Made by a program: the position numbers and the translations under genes. From Xestospongia bergquistia (taxonomy: Eukaryota > Porifera > Demospongiae > Haplosclerida > Petrosiidae): a stretch of DNA of 64,000 nucleotides. Below the pieces are notes generated by a model. It was not told the origin of the DNA, did no database searches, and worked only from the letters and a program-made list of their open reading frames with translations. Shown here in pieces: positions 1 through 11,784 of the stretch (position 1 is its first letter; every line of letters begins with the position of its first letter). The stretch spans positions 808,501-872,500 of the forward strand of contig OZ014413.1 in NCBI GenBank assembly GCA_963965975.1, in the 5' to 3' direction.

Positions 1-1092
1 GAGTTTGACCCCCTCACAGAATGTTTCGACTTCATTTTTGTAGGTTGTGATGTGAGCTGTGGCTTCTTCAATTTTGTAATGATTGACAATAACTTCCAAA
101 CAGGCAACATTGATCATGGTACACTTTTCTTGCACTATCTCCATAACATCATCAAATGATTCAGCTGTTGATAATTGAGGTTTTAACTCTGGAAAGCATG
201 TTCGAAGAAATGTTTTAAACTCTTTTAATTTAGGCATGATAGCAGATTCAATAAGAGGTTTTATAGTAAGAATCAGTAGTCCAAATTTTGCTCTTATGTG
301 ATCAAAACCATACTGATAAGTAGGTTGAAGATGGACCTCTGTTATGCAAAAGATTACAATAAACAGACATGCTATAAACACTTACCATACTCTCTGAGTA
401 TATCATTTCCTACACGCACTGTGTCTTTAGATTGTAATAAGACAGTACCAAACACTCTTAACATGTTTGGATCTTGAGATACTGTACCAGACAGTGCTTT
501 TAATGGATTATCAGTTAGCAATCCTTCTGAGCTCAGTATCTCATCAAATGTCTCCTTAGAGATAACTCCCTCTGTACATAACATTTGTGTCACCTCAATA
601 GGAAGAACAAGTTTTGATAGCCTTGCAGAGTATTTCTGGAGTACTTTACTGGACTGCTCTTGTTGCTTATGAGCTGCTGTTATAATTAAATTTTGTAATA
701 AAAATGTATTCATTCCGACTCTTACTTTTTGTTAATATTTTTATGTAATTCTTACTTCACTTACCAGTTAAATATGATAGTTTTTCTTCCAATTCTTTCC
801 CAACAACTTCCACTGGTCCACCAATGTCCAGAAGAATATCAATAAAACATTTATATCGTTGTTGTATCTCTGAAATACTCCTACACGTCTCAAAACCAGT
901 TCTGAATTGTTCAAATATAGTAGCAAATTCCATATTTAGTGAGGCTATAAAGTGTGCTGCAAATGCTCTGCCAGCAAAATCCTCAATGTTTCCCTTCAGT
1001 ACATTGCAAATTTTGTCATAGTATGAAACAAAAACATCAACAACAGCTCGTCTGTAGCTTGTAATATCGACGGTTTCAGCGTTCGAGGCCAT
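1..1092 (-). CDS. CARD-like/CARD-like death-fold gene, 5' part, runs off the left edge
   Basis: Three exons are visible: 765-1092 (starts MASNAETVDI), 386-676 and 1-338 (partial), all joined in phase 1. Exon 1 is an all-helical domain ending in a DIGGPVEVVGKELEEKL-type helix, matching the first exon of the LRR genes at 31125 and 48983. Exon 2 is CARD-like (LVLPIEVTQMLCTEGVIS, then a DPNMLRVFGTVLLQ helix) and matches the second exon of the gene starting at 20752. Exon 3 starts the conserved domain of unknown function found at 19351-20039. The gene therefore combines the front of one subfamily with the body of the other. Death-fold domains act in signalling complexes by homotypic contact; this role is inferred. 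The C-terminus lies outside the window. Confidence 0.7.
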
Positions 1093-1169
1093 TGTACAAA
1101 CAAAGGGCGTACAAGGGCGAGGTCCTGATAGATATCAACATGCGCATGCTCAGTAAGCCAATGATTAGG

Positions 1170-1310
1170 GTGGAGCTCATTTGTGGGTTATTGTACATTT
1201 ACATTAGTTGCTGAAAAATCTTCATTTAGAGCTAAACAAGAAGCATTAATATCTTTGCTCACCTCTGCCAACTTATCTTCTTGTTTCTCTTCCATATATA
1301 TTGAAGGTTT
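1170..1310 (-). other. Conserved leader region upstream of the CARD-like exon
   Basis: The minus strand has a short open stretch beginning MEEKQEDKLAEVSKDINAS. The segment is conserved in all three copies of this exon (also near 13140-13290 and 21930-22050). In the 13 kb copy it reads in frame into the CARD-like exon; here and at 22 kb it does not. It resembles a worn coiled-coil exon (EKQE...KLAE, followed by a GTGAGC donor-like site). It may be an upstream exon, a 5' UTR or a relic. Confidence 0.3.
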
Positions 1311-1698
1311 ATGAATTAATTCTTTAAATTATGTTCATCTACAATTTTGCGTTTACTTTCAAATATCTCACAACGTTCTCAATTAATTCTAAATGATTTT
1401 ACATTTATATATATATCAATTAGTAGTTTTTTATATGTACCTTTCTACATCACATCCTTTTAAAAAGAAAACATTTCATTTACTAGTAAGTTGACTAGTG
1501 AAATATAGCAAAAACATAAAACAATATTATATATTATTATGACAGCATTTTTATTAATTATTTGACAACTATATATATATATATAATTCTTAAATTGTCA
1601 ACTATGATGTTTTATATTAAGAATCCATGTATTATTATTATTATAGCAGCTAGCTAGCTATACTATACCAGTGCAGTGTGTATGTATGCCTGTTGTTT

Positions 1699-1904
1699 TC
1701 ATGTATAAACATTTGATTGAATGACTTTAATCATCATTTCCTTGTCTGATGGAGAGTAGCTTTGAGGGAAGTATACTGCTTTGTGTTTTAAACAACGTCT
1801 GAGATATTCTCTCCAACATCTTTCCTTACAACCTATAACTGGGCCCATTTCCTCTTCTGTTTTCAATAACTGTAGTGGATTGCCTACAGCAACTACAAGA
1901 GCTC
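1699..1904 (-). pseudogene. C-terminal exon fragment of a MOV10-like SF1 RNA helicase
   Basis: The minus strand encodes RALVVAVGNPLQLL, then a CWREYLRRCLKHKAVYFP-type stretch and a stop at 1699-1701. This matches the end of UPF1/MOV10-type helicases, where a conserved ALxVVGNP strand is followed by a W...L..C helix. An acceptor-like CATTCTAG lies just before the fragment. No other helicase exon is nearby and a copy sits at 22439-22644, so this is a duplicated passenger piece rather than a working gene. Confidence 0.55.
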
Positions 1905-1948
1905 TAGAATGAGAAATAACAGTATAGAAGACATTGGGATAACATTGA

Positions 1949-3470
1949 TGATGTTGCTAATGAGTTACCAACTTACCAGAACTACCATCACAATTAAGAT
2001 CACGTCTTTCAAATATGTACAGTAAGTGGGAGATAATGATGTCATCTTTGACCAATCATATTATAGGTCTGAATTTAGAACAGATCCAAACATTATTGGT
2101 AAGTATATAAACGTTAAGTAATTAAAGTAAATATAAAAGAGAGAGAGTTATTGAACTATTTCACAAAGTATTATCTATTATGTATATTGATACTTGTTAG
2201 AACAGAAATCTTGAGTGTTCATTTATAAACATTGTCATTGTTTTTTTTTAATATTATTTTAATGCCAAAGAATGAAGAAGGTGCTGTGGAGTTTTTTGAA
2301 GATGTTATTAAAAGGTATAACATATTATAATACCAGGAGTCCATAACCTTACTGAGGTAGAGGTTAGGAGAGTACAATTTCAACTTGTCTGATGACTTGT
2401 TAGTGAAAACTGTATACTCCTTCATCCTCATTAGTGAGGCTAATTAGCTAATGATATAGAAAAGAGATGAGATGTAAACACTGCATGTATTGGCTAGTTG
2501 AATCAATATGACTTTATTAGTATATCAATGATTATAGTGACTTAGTATATCTACTGATGGACTGATTCTCCTTAGATCTCCTGGAGTACCAGTGAAGACC
2601 ATATACTCATGGTCCATGGATAACATCAGAACTATATGGTATATTAGAAGCTAAGAAAGTAGGTGTGGTCTCTAGTCCAGTCTCAACTGAGCAGTTAGCA
2701 TCACTGATATCATTGGTACATGACAGGATGATGACTGGCCATTAGCAAAACAAGTGGGTGTGGTTTATAGAAATTAATTTAATCTGCTATTTAGATCCTA
2801 AAGTTGATGGCTGATGGGGACATACGGCTAGCCACACCCATTATAAATGAGTTAGGACTTGTTGATATTACTGAAGATGGACTCAATAAATTATGCATTA
2901 AAGTGATAGAAAATAATCCACAACAGGTTAGTAATCTATTGATGACTTAAAGCAAAAGATAATACAATAATGATATTTATCTCACCTTTTAAACCAAAAC
3001 ATTAACTAAATGACCAACTTGTTTTCCTGTAATATGATTTTACTACATCACAGTACAATATTATAATGTTGTATTTGTTATAGTTTTGCTACATCACAGT
3101 ACAATATTATAATGTTGTATTTGTTATAGTTTTGCTACATCACAGTACAATATTATAATGTTGTATTTGTTATAGTTTTGCTACATCACAGTACAATATT
3201 ATAATGTTGTATTTGTTATAGTTTTGCTACATCACAGTACAATATTATAATGTTGTATTTGTTATAGTTTTGCTACATTACAGTACAATATTATAATGTT
3301 ATATTTGTTATAGTTATCTTGTTCTACAGGTATCTCTCTATGTATCTGGTAAATATCAAGTAATTGGGTATTTAATTGGAGAAGTTATGAAGAGAACACA
3401 ACACAAAGGAGATCCTAAAACAATTAAACATTTATTAATTAAAGAAATAGAAAGAGCAACAAGTCAATAA
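1949..3470 (+). pseudogene. GatB C-terminal fragment, copy 1 (broken)
   Basis: Five plus-strand exon pieces encode the end of aspartyl/glutamyl-tRNA(Asn/Gln) amidotransferase subunit B. They read NIDDVANELP, LNLEQIQTLL, GAVEFFEDVI, a LMADGDIRLATPIINELG region and the C-terminal tail domain YVSGKYQVIGYLIGEVMK, with a stop at 3468-3470. Breaks are visible: an extra 8 nt near 1970 (ttaccaacttacc), an extra 7 nt near 2612 (tggtccatgg) and a lost base near 2740. No 5' part of the gene is present. Copies at 13535-14800 and 22682-24079 share the same exon pattern. Confidence 0.75.
3037..3312 (+). repeat. 46-bp tandem repeat, six units, inside a GatB-fragment intron
   Basis: The unit starts ttttgctacatcacagtac and ends tttgttatag, with a 46-bp period and nearly identical copies. 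Each unit ends in an acceptor-like pyrimidine/TATAG sequence. The 14.5 kb copy has three units and the 23.8 kb copy only one or two degenerate units, so the array expanded or contracted after duplication. Confidence 0.85.
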
Positions 3471-4622
3471 CATGGAATTGTAGGTCATATATTTACATTA
3501 TAGCTTGTTTAAATTAGTTTAAGATACTTTTGTATAATAACTTTAATTTACACAAGTAACTTCTAATGTTATATCTGGAATAATATAATATAATTTAATT
3601 ATTGAAATGCTGTAAATTGTGAAGTAGTAACACACTATTTATAGCTGCAAGGGCAATACCTAAACATAGAAACATCACTGATCTACTCTATGTGTATGTT
3701 AAATCAGTCCTATACTGTCTCCACCCATTTTAGCAGCTCTTCCATGGGTCCACTAACACAAGAAGGAGGAAGGTGGCCTCATATATTAGCTTTACTCGTT
3801 CACCTTTAGCTTATCTTCTTTATTTCTGGTTAGCCTCCTTATCTCTATCTAATATCTTTGTCTTACTCATTCCATCCAATAGTTTCAGCTTATCTGTTGA
3901 CAATACCTTATACCTCTAGTAATGTACATTACCTTAAAAATGTGTCTGTTAATGATCAGTCTTGTTGCTGTTCTTTGTCCATACTGTTATAAACTAAACT
4001 GTATAGTAACAGAAACGTAATTATTTCTATTAATAAAAGGTTTAATGAACTTTCTCTAGTAGTAGTAATGTCAATTGTTCATTGCTCATAACTCGTATAA
4101 AGCCCTCAATTTCACAACTGATATGTTTGATTGACTATTGAATATTGTACTATTTCAAACATATTTGAACAGTACTAACAAACTTAATTGGCATTTGGTC
4201 CTTAGACAAATTTAGTTTTTTTGTTGCTATGGAAATCTAATCATTAACAACTAACTAATGATCCATTGAATGAACTTATTTTTTTAATAAGGTAGTGATT
4301 GTCATGAATACATTTTGGATTGACCTCATGTAGTGGTTTGTTGTTGCAATATCATCATGTGAAGTGTTGTCAATAATATTCATAGTTATATTATTGGGTG
4401 CAAATGTCAATACAGCATTTATTATTATAATTATTTGAATTAGTAACATTTGCTGAGGCTACTATTACTGCCAAATACTAATATATAAATCACAACCAAA
4501 GATGATAATTTTTTCTGAAGCACAAAAATATTGTATACACAACAACATGTTTAGCATTAATTATCAATATCGCAGCAAATGAAGTAGCAGCTTTTAACAC
4601 ACAATACAAAATACTACACACA
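3471..4622. other. Intergenic, no gene seen
   Basis: AT-rich sequence between convergent gene ends. It is repeated with small changes at 14801-15910, so it belongs to the duplicated block. I see no convincing coding exon in either strand. Confidence 0.6.
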
Positions 4623-6353
4623 CTAATATTCTGGATCAATAGTTGTGCATAAATTTAAGTCAAGTGCTAGCTGATGGTTTACTTCTTCAGGTGGTTTTTC
4701 TCCAAATCCTCCATAGAGAATTTTACCATAACTTGTGACTTTAAACATTTGTGTACCACCAGCCTCAGCTTTGAAAGCTTCTAGTTTATCTTCATCAATG
4801 AGGACATAATACCACTTTTTAACTAGCTTGACTAGCTCTGGTTTGTGAAACATACGATCTTCCCAGGTAATTGTACTTATATCATCTAGTCCACATTTCT
4901 GATCATCTGCATTGCCACAATTAAGTTGTCTAAAGTCACCCAACCTTGTTTTTTGTCCTGATGAGAGCACTGTATGGAAGTCTGTCACAACAACTTTCTT
5001 TCTTTCATCAAATTTAATAGCTTCAGTCACATAACATAATGCAGTAGCCTCTTGATCGATATCACAGGAACTCCATACATTAAGTAAAATATTTCGACTT
5101 CTTGTATGATGACCACAAGATGGTATTTTTAAGTTGTCTAATTGCTTGGCACACTCTTTAATCCAGTTGCCAGAGTAACTACAATCAGTGTTTATGGTGA
5201 GTCGTTTCACTTGAAATTGAGCCATATATATACCATAGATCTCCTGAAAGGTGATGACACCATCTTTAAAACACCAGTTACCTGTGTTCTTCTCTCCATT
5301 ACCAGTATAAAAGATGATAGCTAAATAACAGCAATACATTATCTGTGTAATACATGTGTTATCCTCTCACCTTTATCTTGATTCCTTCTTTTGCATTCTT
5401 GAAGAAAGATTGTTATCTGTTCCAAGTAATAAAATTTGGAGTGTTGTGCTCCAAGGTGATCAAAATAAGATATAATACAATCACAATTTGTAGCCTTGTC
5501 ATGTTTTTTCTTGATAAGGTCAATCTTATCTGTTATCCATTGATCTGATCCTTTTAGATGAGGGGGTATTAACTTCTGTACAACTGTAATGGTCTGAGAT
5601 TTCACTTCTCCATACGAACCAATGATCAGAAGGTCATAAGAACCAGGAGGAAGATTTAGTGCATTTGACACTTTGTTATTGCCAGATTTAGATTCATCTT
5701 TCACCTTACCAATGTGTGTACCATCTCTATAGTCATCCTTCTCTAAATTTAAGACAGATTGGACAATTGGACTACTAACATTACTATATAATTCACCTTC
5801 TTTCTCTCTCAATTGTAAAGTTAGAGTTGATATTTTCTCCTGAAATATCTCAATCTCTTTTTGTTTCTCTACTAATAGTTTATCAGTAGCTATAGAACAT
5901 AACCATATATGGTATGTACTACTAACAGTACTATAGCTTACCTTCTTTCTCTCTGGTCAATCTCTCAATCTCTTCTTGTTTCTCTACTAATACCTTATCA
6001 GTAGCTATAGAACATAACCATATATGGTATGTACTACTAACAGTACTATAGCTTACCTTCTTTCTCTCTGGTCAATCTCTCAATCTCTTCTTGTTTCTCT
6101 ACTAATACTTTATCAGTAGCTATATAACATAACCATATATGGTATGTACTACTAACAGTACTATAGCTTACCTTTTTTTTCTTTTGTCATCCTCTCAATC
6201 TCTAATGTCTTTGCCTTACTCATTCTGTCCAATAGTTTTATGTTCTCTATTTACATTAGGTACATAGTAATATCTCAATTAATGTACATGTACCTAATAA
6301 ACTGTCAACTGATAATTGATCGTGTGGTTGTTCACTATCCATACTGGTAGTAA
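4623..6353 (-). CDS. Coiled-coil caspase-like protein, copy 1 (His of the dyad replaced)
   Basis: Exons: 6294-6353, 6172-6246, 6057-6119, 5942-6004, 5371-5889 and 4623-5320, all joined in phase 1. The N-terminal part is coiled coil (ENIKLLDRMSK, then DKVLVEKQEEIERL repeats). The last exon carries a caspase/metacaspase-like fold: a hydrophobic strand, FYTGNGEKNTGNW where YTGHGE is expected, and then TINTDCSYSGNW. The usual catalytic His is Asn here, although the 15.9 kb copy keeps His. The DCSYSG loop has Ser where metacaspases (DSCHSG, DCCHSG) have the catalytic Cys, with a Cys one residue earlier. Peptidase activity is therefore doubtful. An ATG lies in the first exon (6340-6342), but paralogues use that exon internally, and the upstream exons at 6480-6700 are degenerate. 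Confidence 0.7.
5890..6171 (-). repeat. Tandem exon-intron units, copy-1 caspase-like gene
   Basis: Two 63-nt coiled-coil exons (5942-6004, 6057-6119) are separated and flanked by 52-nt introns at 5890-5941, 6005-6056 and 6120-6171. Period 115 bp. The introns are almost identical and each holds the palindrome CCATATATGG. Confidence 0.85.
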
Positions 6354-6479
6354 CTAAAGTATACAAAAATATTTGAACAGAACTAGCTAGCTTCATCTAA
6401 TAAAACAATTGTAGGATGACATTTTCAGTTAAAAACTTGTTTAATTAGAGTTTAATGTGAAATATCCTTACCATTTTGA

Positions 6480-6700
6480 ATTGTGTGTAACTCATCAAAA
6501 CTTTTGAGTTCTATCTCTGACTGTTCCTTTGGTAGTAAGGGCTAGGTTTCCATTTGCTATATCAAAAAATAACATGTTGATCAGTAAATGTAAAGTAATT
6601 AAACCTACTTCATGAGTCACAACTTCAGAAGATATCATAGGTTCTATAATAGTGTCTCCATCTGTGGTACTATAGGTATCCCTACATTGAGCAAATACAA
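6480..6700 (-). pseudogene. Degenerate upstream exons of the copy-1 caspase-like gene
   Basis: The minus strand shows relics of two exons that are open in paralogues at 45889-45962 and 45716-45833. The first (about 6615-6695, GDTIIEPMISSEVVTHE) has lost one base after CCACAGAT, so its acceptor phase no longer fits. The second (about 6480-6560) has METHPSLP changed to ATG GAA ACC TAG. The front of this gene is therefore broken, leaving only the coil and caspase-like part usable. Confidence 0.6.
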
Positions 6701-6939
6701 ATGACAAATGATTAATTTATTAATTAACTGGATTATGATTTATGCAAAAGTGACAAGGTAATTAATATTAATTATTGTTTTGCACTATTTAAAGTGTAAT
6801 AATTAGACCACAAATTCTAATTAACTAACAAGCTTATGTTGAAACTATTGTACTACAGCTGTTGTTGCTCTTATAGATTGTGAAATCACTGGCCAATCAG
6901 TTATTGAGTAAAGATATGAAAGAAATATCAATTTTACAT

Positions 6940-8130
6940 GGTATACAGCAAAAAACACAAGGTTAAAACTACCCGCAATGGTTGTATCAACTACAATACA
7001 TGTAATTAAAGTGACACTCCTGGGTAACTTTAACTAAAATGGGTTAATGTAACTAAGTTGGTTGAAGCTACCATATTGACTGACTGATTCTATAACTAGA
7101 TTAAGTAGTTTAACACCAAAATAACAATGTAATCTAGTTATTAAAACAAATTGGTAAAGGGAGAAAAAGCAATATTAGTTTACATAACATAGTGTTTTAG
7201 ATAAATATAAGTCAAACCATCTGTTAGTTTATGACCATGATAAACATTATAATCAAATGAATCAGATATTAATGACTGATGTGAAAAAACAGAAATGACA
7301 TAGGAATAACAATGCACTTAAAATAGAATTTGTCATTTCAACCATTGTCCTTGTTACCAGAATCTCATCAAGTTGATGTAAGCCCAATATTGAGTTACCA
7401 CAAAGCCAAAAACTGGTCTAACTTAATATGTGAAAAGCCAACTAGAAGCCAAAAGTAGTCTTTGTAGTTTATTGTCCAATAACTGAAATAATGAGGGAGA
7501 AGTAGATACTATTTCAACCTAACTAATTAGGTTAATTAAGTTGAAATAGTATCTGCTTATAGCTTCAATTGAAGCCATGATTCGACTACTATAGCAAAGT
7601 GGGTGTAAAAGCAATGTGGTTGTAGATGCAACTAGTTTGTTTCATGCTTATTGAGTTACACTAGTATTGGCCTTGTAGGAACTTTGAATTGGGCTTACAT
7701 CATATTGATGTAACTGTAGTAATGAAGACCTTAGTTAAAATGACAACATTCATTTTTCAGTGTGGCTATCAAAATAAAGTACATTACATGATGAAACCAA
7801 ACAAAGAAGCATGTCACTATCAATGATTTATATTAACAATATTAGTTATAACAACCTATTTTGTTAGTTATGATAACTGCAACATATGTTAGAATCAAAC
7901 CTACTAAGTGTTACAGTAACCACAGTGCATGAAGTTAAAGTAACAGCAATTGTTACCTCAACTACTTATGTCAGACGTTACTTTAACTATAGGTGTGGGT
8001 TATAATCACCAATACATTTGACAGTTGCTTTAACTATTATTTTCATTGGGTTATTTTAACCCAAGACATGGGTTACCTGAGTTGCAGGTGTTTTGACCCA
8101 AACGTTTGGGTACTTTCTACCCATCACTTT
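6940..8130. mobile_element. Non-coding repeat element, copy 1, about 1.2 kb
   Basis: This block interrupts sequence that is continuous in paralogues (the ttttacatggta context near 18000, 18720 and 46200). The left end (acagcaaaaaacacaaggtt) and the reverse complement of the right end (acacagtaaaaagtgatggg) are weakly similar. The part from about 7376 to 8125 recurs at 10841-11563. Repeated short motifs (gggtta, aacccaa) fill it and no long ORF is seen. It is probably a non-autonomous element; family not recognised. Confidence 0.5.
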
Positions 8131-9460
8131 TTACTGTGTACTATTCATGTAGTTAATTGTTAAAATTATGATAATAAGATACTACTGGCCATTGCTTTTA
8201 CTATGAAATTCATATATATTTAATGTATTATGTAAGGATCCATGCAACCAAAATGTACATGAATTGATTAAAACATCCAATTCATTTTAACAGTGAGGGG
8301 TCTTAAAGCCTGGTACTTTGTTCTGTCATACTTCCCCTCTCATCATAGTCCTGCCAAGAATACAAAATATACTTGGTTTATTAATTTTTACATGGCAGCA
8401 ACAAATATACTATGGAATTATCATTTCAAGTAGAAGGTTAGAGTGAGTTATCGTAAGGTTAAAGGTCAAGGGTTTAGGAATACTGTTTGCCTGCTAACAG
8501 CTAACCTACATTCCAACCAACATTAAGTGTATGCCACTGATGAAAATACTTTTGTGAAATAATTTTTTATCAGTTGATCATGTTAGTACTATTACAACTG
8601 GACAGTACAGACAACATGATTGTATGCTGGATGGACCGATGATAAAATTGTCAGTTAATTGTGTATGTATATTAGTTTCTTACTTTCCTAAGAAAAATAC
8701 AACATATTTAATTTACTATGTTGTAAACATTTCTTGCTCTAGTGAAATAAACTCTATATCTTTAATAAAAGTATCATTTTCTTAATTCTAAATAAACAGG
8801 AAATGTTGACATAATTAAACAAGTTGTGGTGATTCATTATTTTCATGTACTACTGTTGACTTTAGTATCTTACATTCTAAAATAATTTATTCCATTATTA
8901 TTATAGTGTAGAGATTGTTTTGAAGAGAGAGGAGGGTTAGACTGAATATGTCAAACATTTGTGGTAATTAATTATTCATAAGCTATCAAATTATTACAAA
9001 CACAAAGAACAATTTGTGTCATACCCTGCCTGTAACTAATTTGGTGACACTAGTACCAACATTACTATCTTGGTTATATTCTATGGGTCTGCTTAGTTAA
9101 TATGGAGCCACTGGGGGTACCTTATATTACACACATTTTAAATCAAGCACTTACAATTATATGTCCCAAAAATCTTGATAAATCCCCTCATAAACACATC
9201 TGTACATATACCAGTGGAGTGTAATAAGATACATTGGCGTGTTGTAGTATTACAAACAATATACACTTCACATGTCTCTGTATAGTAATCCACTAACATA
9301 AGCTACAAATAATATGTTTATTTTTATAGTCATATAATGTGGTTTCAACCACAGACAAGAGACTATAAAAAAAGTGCAAGGACTAGTTTACAAATTAGTT
9401 GTACTGCAGACTAATACAACTGATATCCTAAACAATTGCTGTCATCAGTTATAACACAAG
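8131..9460. other. Intergenic, no gene seen
   Basis: AT-rich sequence upstream of the secreted fibrinogen-like gene. It contains no supported exon on either strand and presumably includes that gene's promoter. Confidence 0.5.
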
Positions 9461-10445
9461 ATGTCCCTACTCCTGTGTGTAGTAGTAGCTCTGTTCTACT
9501 CTATCACTCTTGTCAATGCTGCTCATGAAAATGAATGTACTGAATGTATGACACTTAACTAAACTATGTCACTATCATCATTGTTTTCTTATAGACTGTC
9601 TACCTCGAAGCTGTAAGGATTGGTATGATTTGGGAGTAAGGAAAAATTGTTATTATCCAATTTATCCTGATGGCAAGACTCAAACAATGGTAAGACAATG
9701 AGTATCCTTATAACTGCATATGTATATCACATTGACTTAGGTTTACTGTGAGATGAAGGGTACCATGTGTGATGGTAGAGGTGGTTGGACTAGAGTGGGC
9801 TATCTTAATATGACACACCCTGGTGCTGAATGCCCTCCAGGACTGACAGAGCACAAATATAGGAACCTTAAAAATGAAGTGTGCGGTCGACCTCATCGAT
9901 CTGGGGGTGGTTGTGCTTCAACTACATTTTCCACTCTTGGTCTTAGCTATTACAAAGTGTGTGGACAAGTTAGAGGATATCAATTTAATAGCCCTGATGC
10001 ATTTGTTCCTCTGGGAAGAGGTATAGACAGTTTTTACGTTGATGGTATTTCAATCACTTATGGAAAAAACCCTCGTAAACATCTCTGGACATATGCTTGT
10101 GGACTGCAAGAAGATAGAAGAGACGCTGTAGGATGTCCATGTAATAAGGGTTACCGTGGTGGCAGAAATGTTGTTTCATCCTTTATTCGCAACCATTACT
10201 ATTGTGAATCTGCTCTAAATCCTAGAACAAGCTGGAAAGCTGTTCTCTATGCTAGCGATCCTCTTTGGGACCGTAAGAACTGCGATAGTCTTGAAAGTAC
10301 CTGTTGTACTAATCGTAAGATGCCTTGGTTCTATCGACTACTTGAAGATACAATTAAAGATGATATTGAGCTGAGGGTGTGTAGTGATCAAGGTTATAAT
10401 GATGAAGGCATTCCTTTGGACATCATTGAAATATATGTTCAATGA
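9461..10445 (+). CDS. Secreted fibrinogen-like domain protein
   Basis: Three exons: 9461-9545, 9595-9689 and 9741-10445. The protein starts with a signal peptide (MSLLLCVVVALFYSITLVNA). An N-terminal fibrinogen-related segment follows (SCKDWYDLGVRKNCYYPIYP, then VYCEMKG) and a GGWTRVGYLNMTHP strand. The Cys-rich remainder contains SFYVDGISITYG, HLWTYACGL and a C-terminal DDIELRVCSDQGY. Proteins of this layout are known from sponges and cnidarians as secreted, lectin-like or matrix molecules; their ligands are unknown to me. About 265 residues, complete from signal peptide to stop. It is oriented opposite to the death-fold genes and lies between two copies of a repeat element, so it may be a newcomer to the cluster. 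I chose the ATG at 9461 because it opens the signal peptide. Confidence 0.8.
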
Positions 10446-10840
10446 AGACCGAACAGACAAATTCACTGCTATAACTTTACCTTTGAAATGGCATTGTATT
10501 AGTTTAGTTTTATCTCAACCTTTAGTTGAGATATTGTTAGAGTTTTTGATTAATAGATTTTTTTAGTTTTGAACCTTTTGATCATTATAGAAGAAAAATA
10601 TAAATTAATTATACATCACTAAAGTACAATCAGTCAACTGCTCACTGATCCAGTTCCTTGATTTAAATTTAAGAATACATAATGATCACTGGATGGTGGT
10701 GGTAAAAATACGTGTAAGAAGTCATTTGCTAATTTATTTTGCCAAATTATATCATATGCAGACTTGCCAATAAAAACCTGTTCAATCCTGTACTGGTTGC
10801 TGTTTCTCAAAACAAGTCTTTTTAAAATAGAAGTAAAGTT

Positions 10841-11563
10841 GGTGTAAGCCCAATATTGAGTTACCACAAAGCCAAAAACTGGTCTAAATTAATATGTGAA
10901 AATAGAAGCCAAAAGTAGTCTTTGTAGTTTATGTCCAATAACTGAAATTATGAGGGAGAGGTAGATACAATTTCAACTTTACTTAGTATCTGCTTATAGC
11001 TTCAATTGAAGCCATGATTCAACTGCTATAGCAAAGTGAGAGTAAAAGCAATGTGGTTGAAGATGCAACTAGTTTGCTTCATGCTTATTGAGTTACACTA
11101 GTATTGGTCTTGTAGCAACTTTGAATTGGGCTTAGATCATATTGATGTACCTGTAGTCATGAAGACATTAGTTAAAATGACAACATTCATTTTTCAGTGT
11201 GGCTATCAAAATAAAGTACATTACATGATGAAACCAAAAAGAAACATGTCACTACCAATGATTTATATTAACAATATTAGTTATAACAACCTATTTTGTT
11301 AGTTATGATAACTGTTAGAATCAAACCTACTAAGTGTTACAGTAACCACAGTGTGCAAAGTTAAAGTAACAGCAATTGTTACCTCAACTACTTATGTCAG
11401 ACGTTATTTTAACTATAGGTGTGGGTTATAATCACCAATACATTTGACAGTTGCTTTAATTATTATTTTCATTGGGTTATTTTAATCCAAGACATGGGTT
11501 ACTTGAGTTGCAGGTGTTTTGACCCAAACGTTTTGGTACTTTCTACCCATCACTTTTTACTGT
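10841..11563. mobile_element. Repeat element, copy 2 (5'-truncated)
   Basis: Closely similar to 7376-8125, including the end motif tactttctacccatcacttt, with several small deletions. The left about 430 bp of copy 1 are missing. Past its right end (from about 11570) the sequence returns to the duplicated intron context (cacattagtgtgatttatct). No coding potential. Confidence 0.55.
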
Positions 11564-11784
11564 GTAGATACCAGTTTTACACATTAGTGTGATTTATCTC
11601 ATACTTGTAAGTGATATTTGAACATGACTACTGAAGTATGTTCTAAACTATACCTAAGATTTTATACTGACTTAGTGCATAGTAATATTAGCCTCTCAAA
11701 CAATCTTGGTAATGTTTTATTCTTAATTTCTTAGTAAATGCCAAGTATATTATACAAAATAATGCAGTTATTTACTTGGTATCT

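Noticed and set aside
824-1021. Plus-strand ORFs opposite the CARD-like exons (also 12838-13023 and 21452-21757)
   Set aside because: Shadows of the conserved minus-strand exons; they track the duplication only.
5142-5324. Plus-strand ORFs opposite the caspase-like exons (also 16424-16606 and 5354-5548)
   Set aside because: Mirror frames of real minus-strand exons; no domain and no splice support.
5890-5941. Antisense GTATGT...TACTAAC...AG inside each 52-nt intron, looking like a yeast-type intron on the plus strand
   Set aside because: The whole would be 17 nt, too short to splice, and no plus-strand exon flanks it; the sense-strand GTAAGC/GTGAGC...TATAG borders explain the sequence.
6294-6353. 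Start codon of the caspase-like genes in the MDSEQ exon
   Set aside because: As the sole gene start: the exon has a phase-1 acceptor in all copies, gene C lacks the Met, and upstream exons join it in phase. It may still serve as a start in the broken copy 1.
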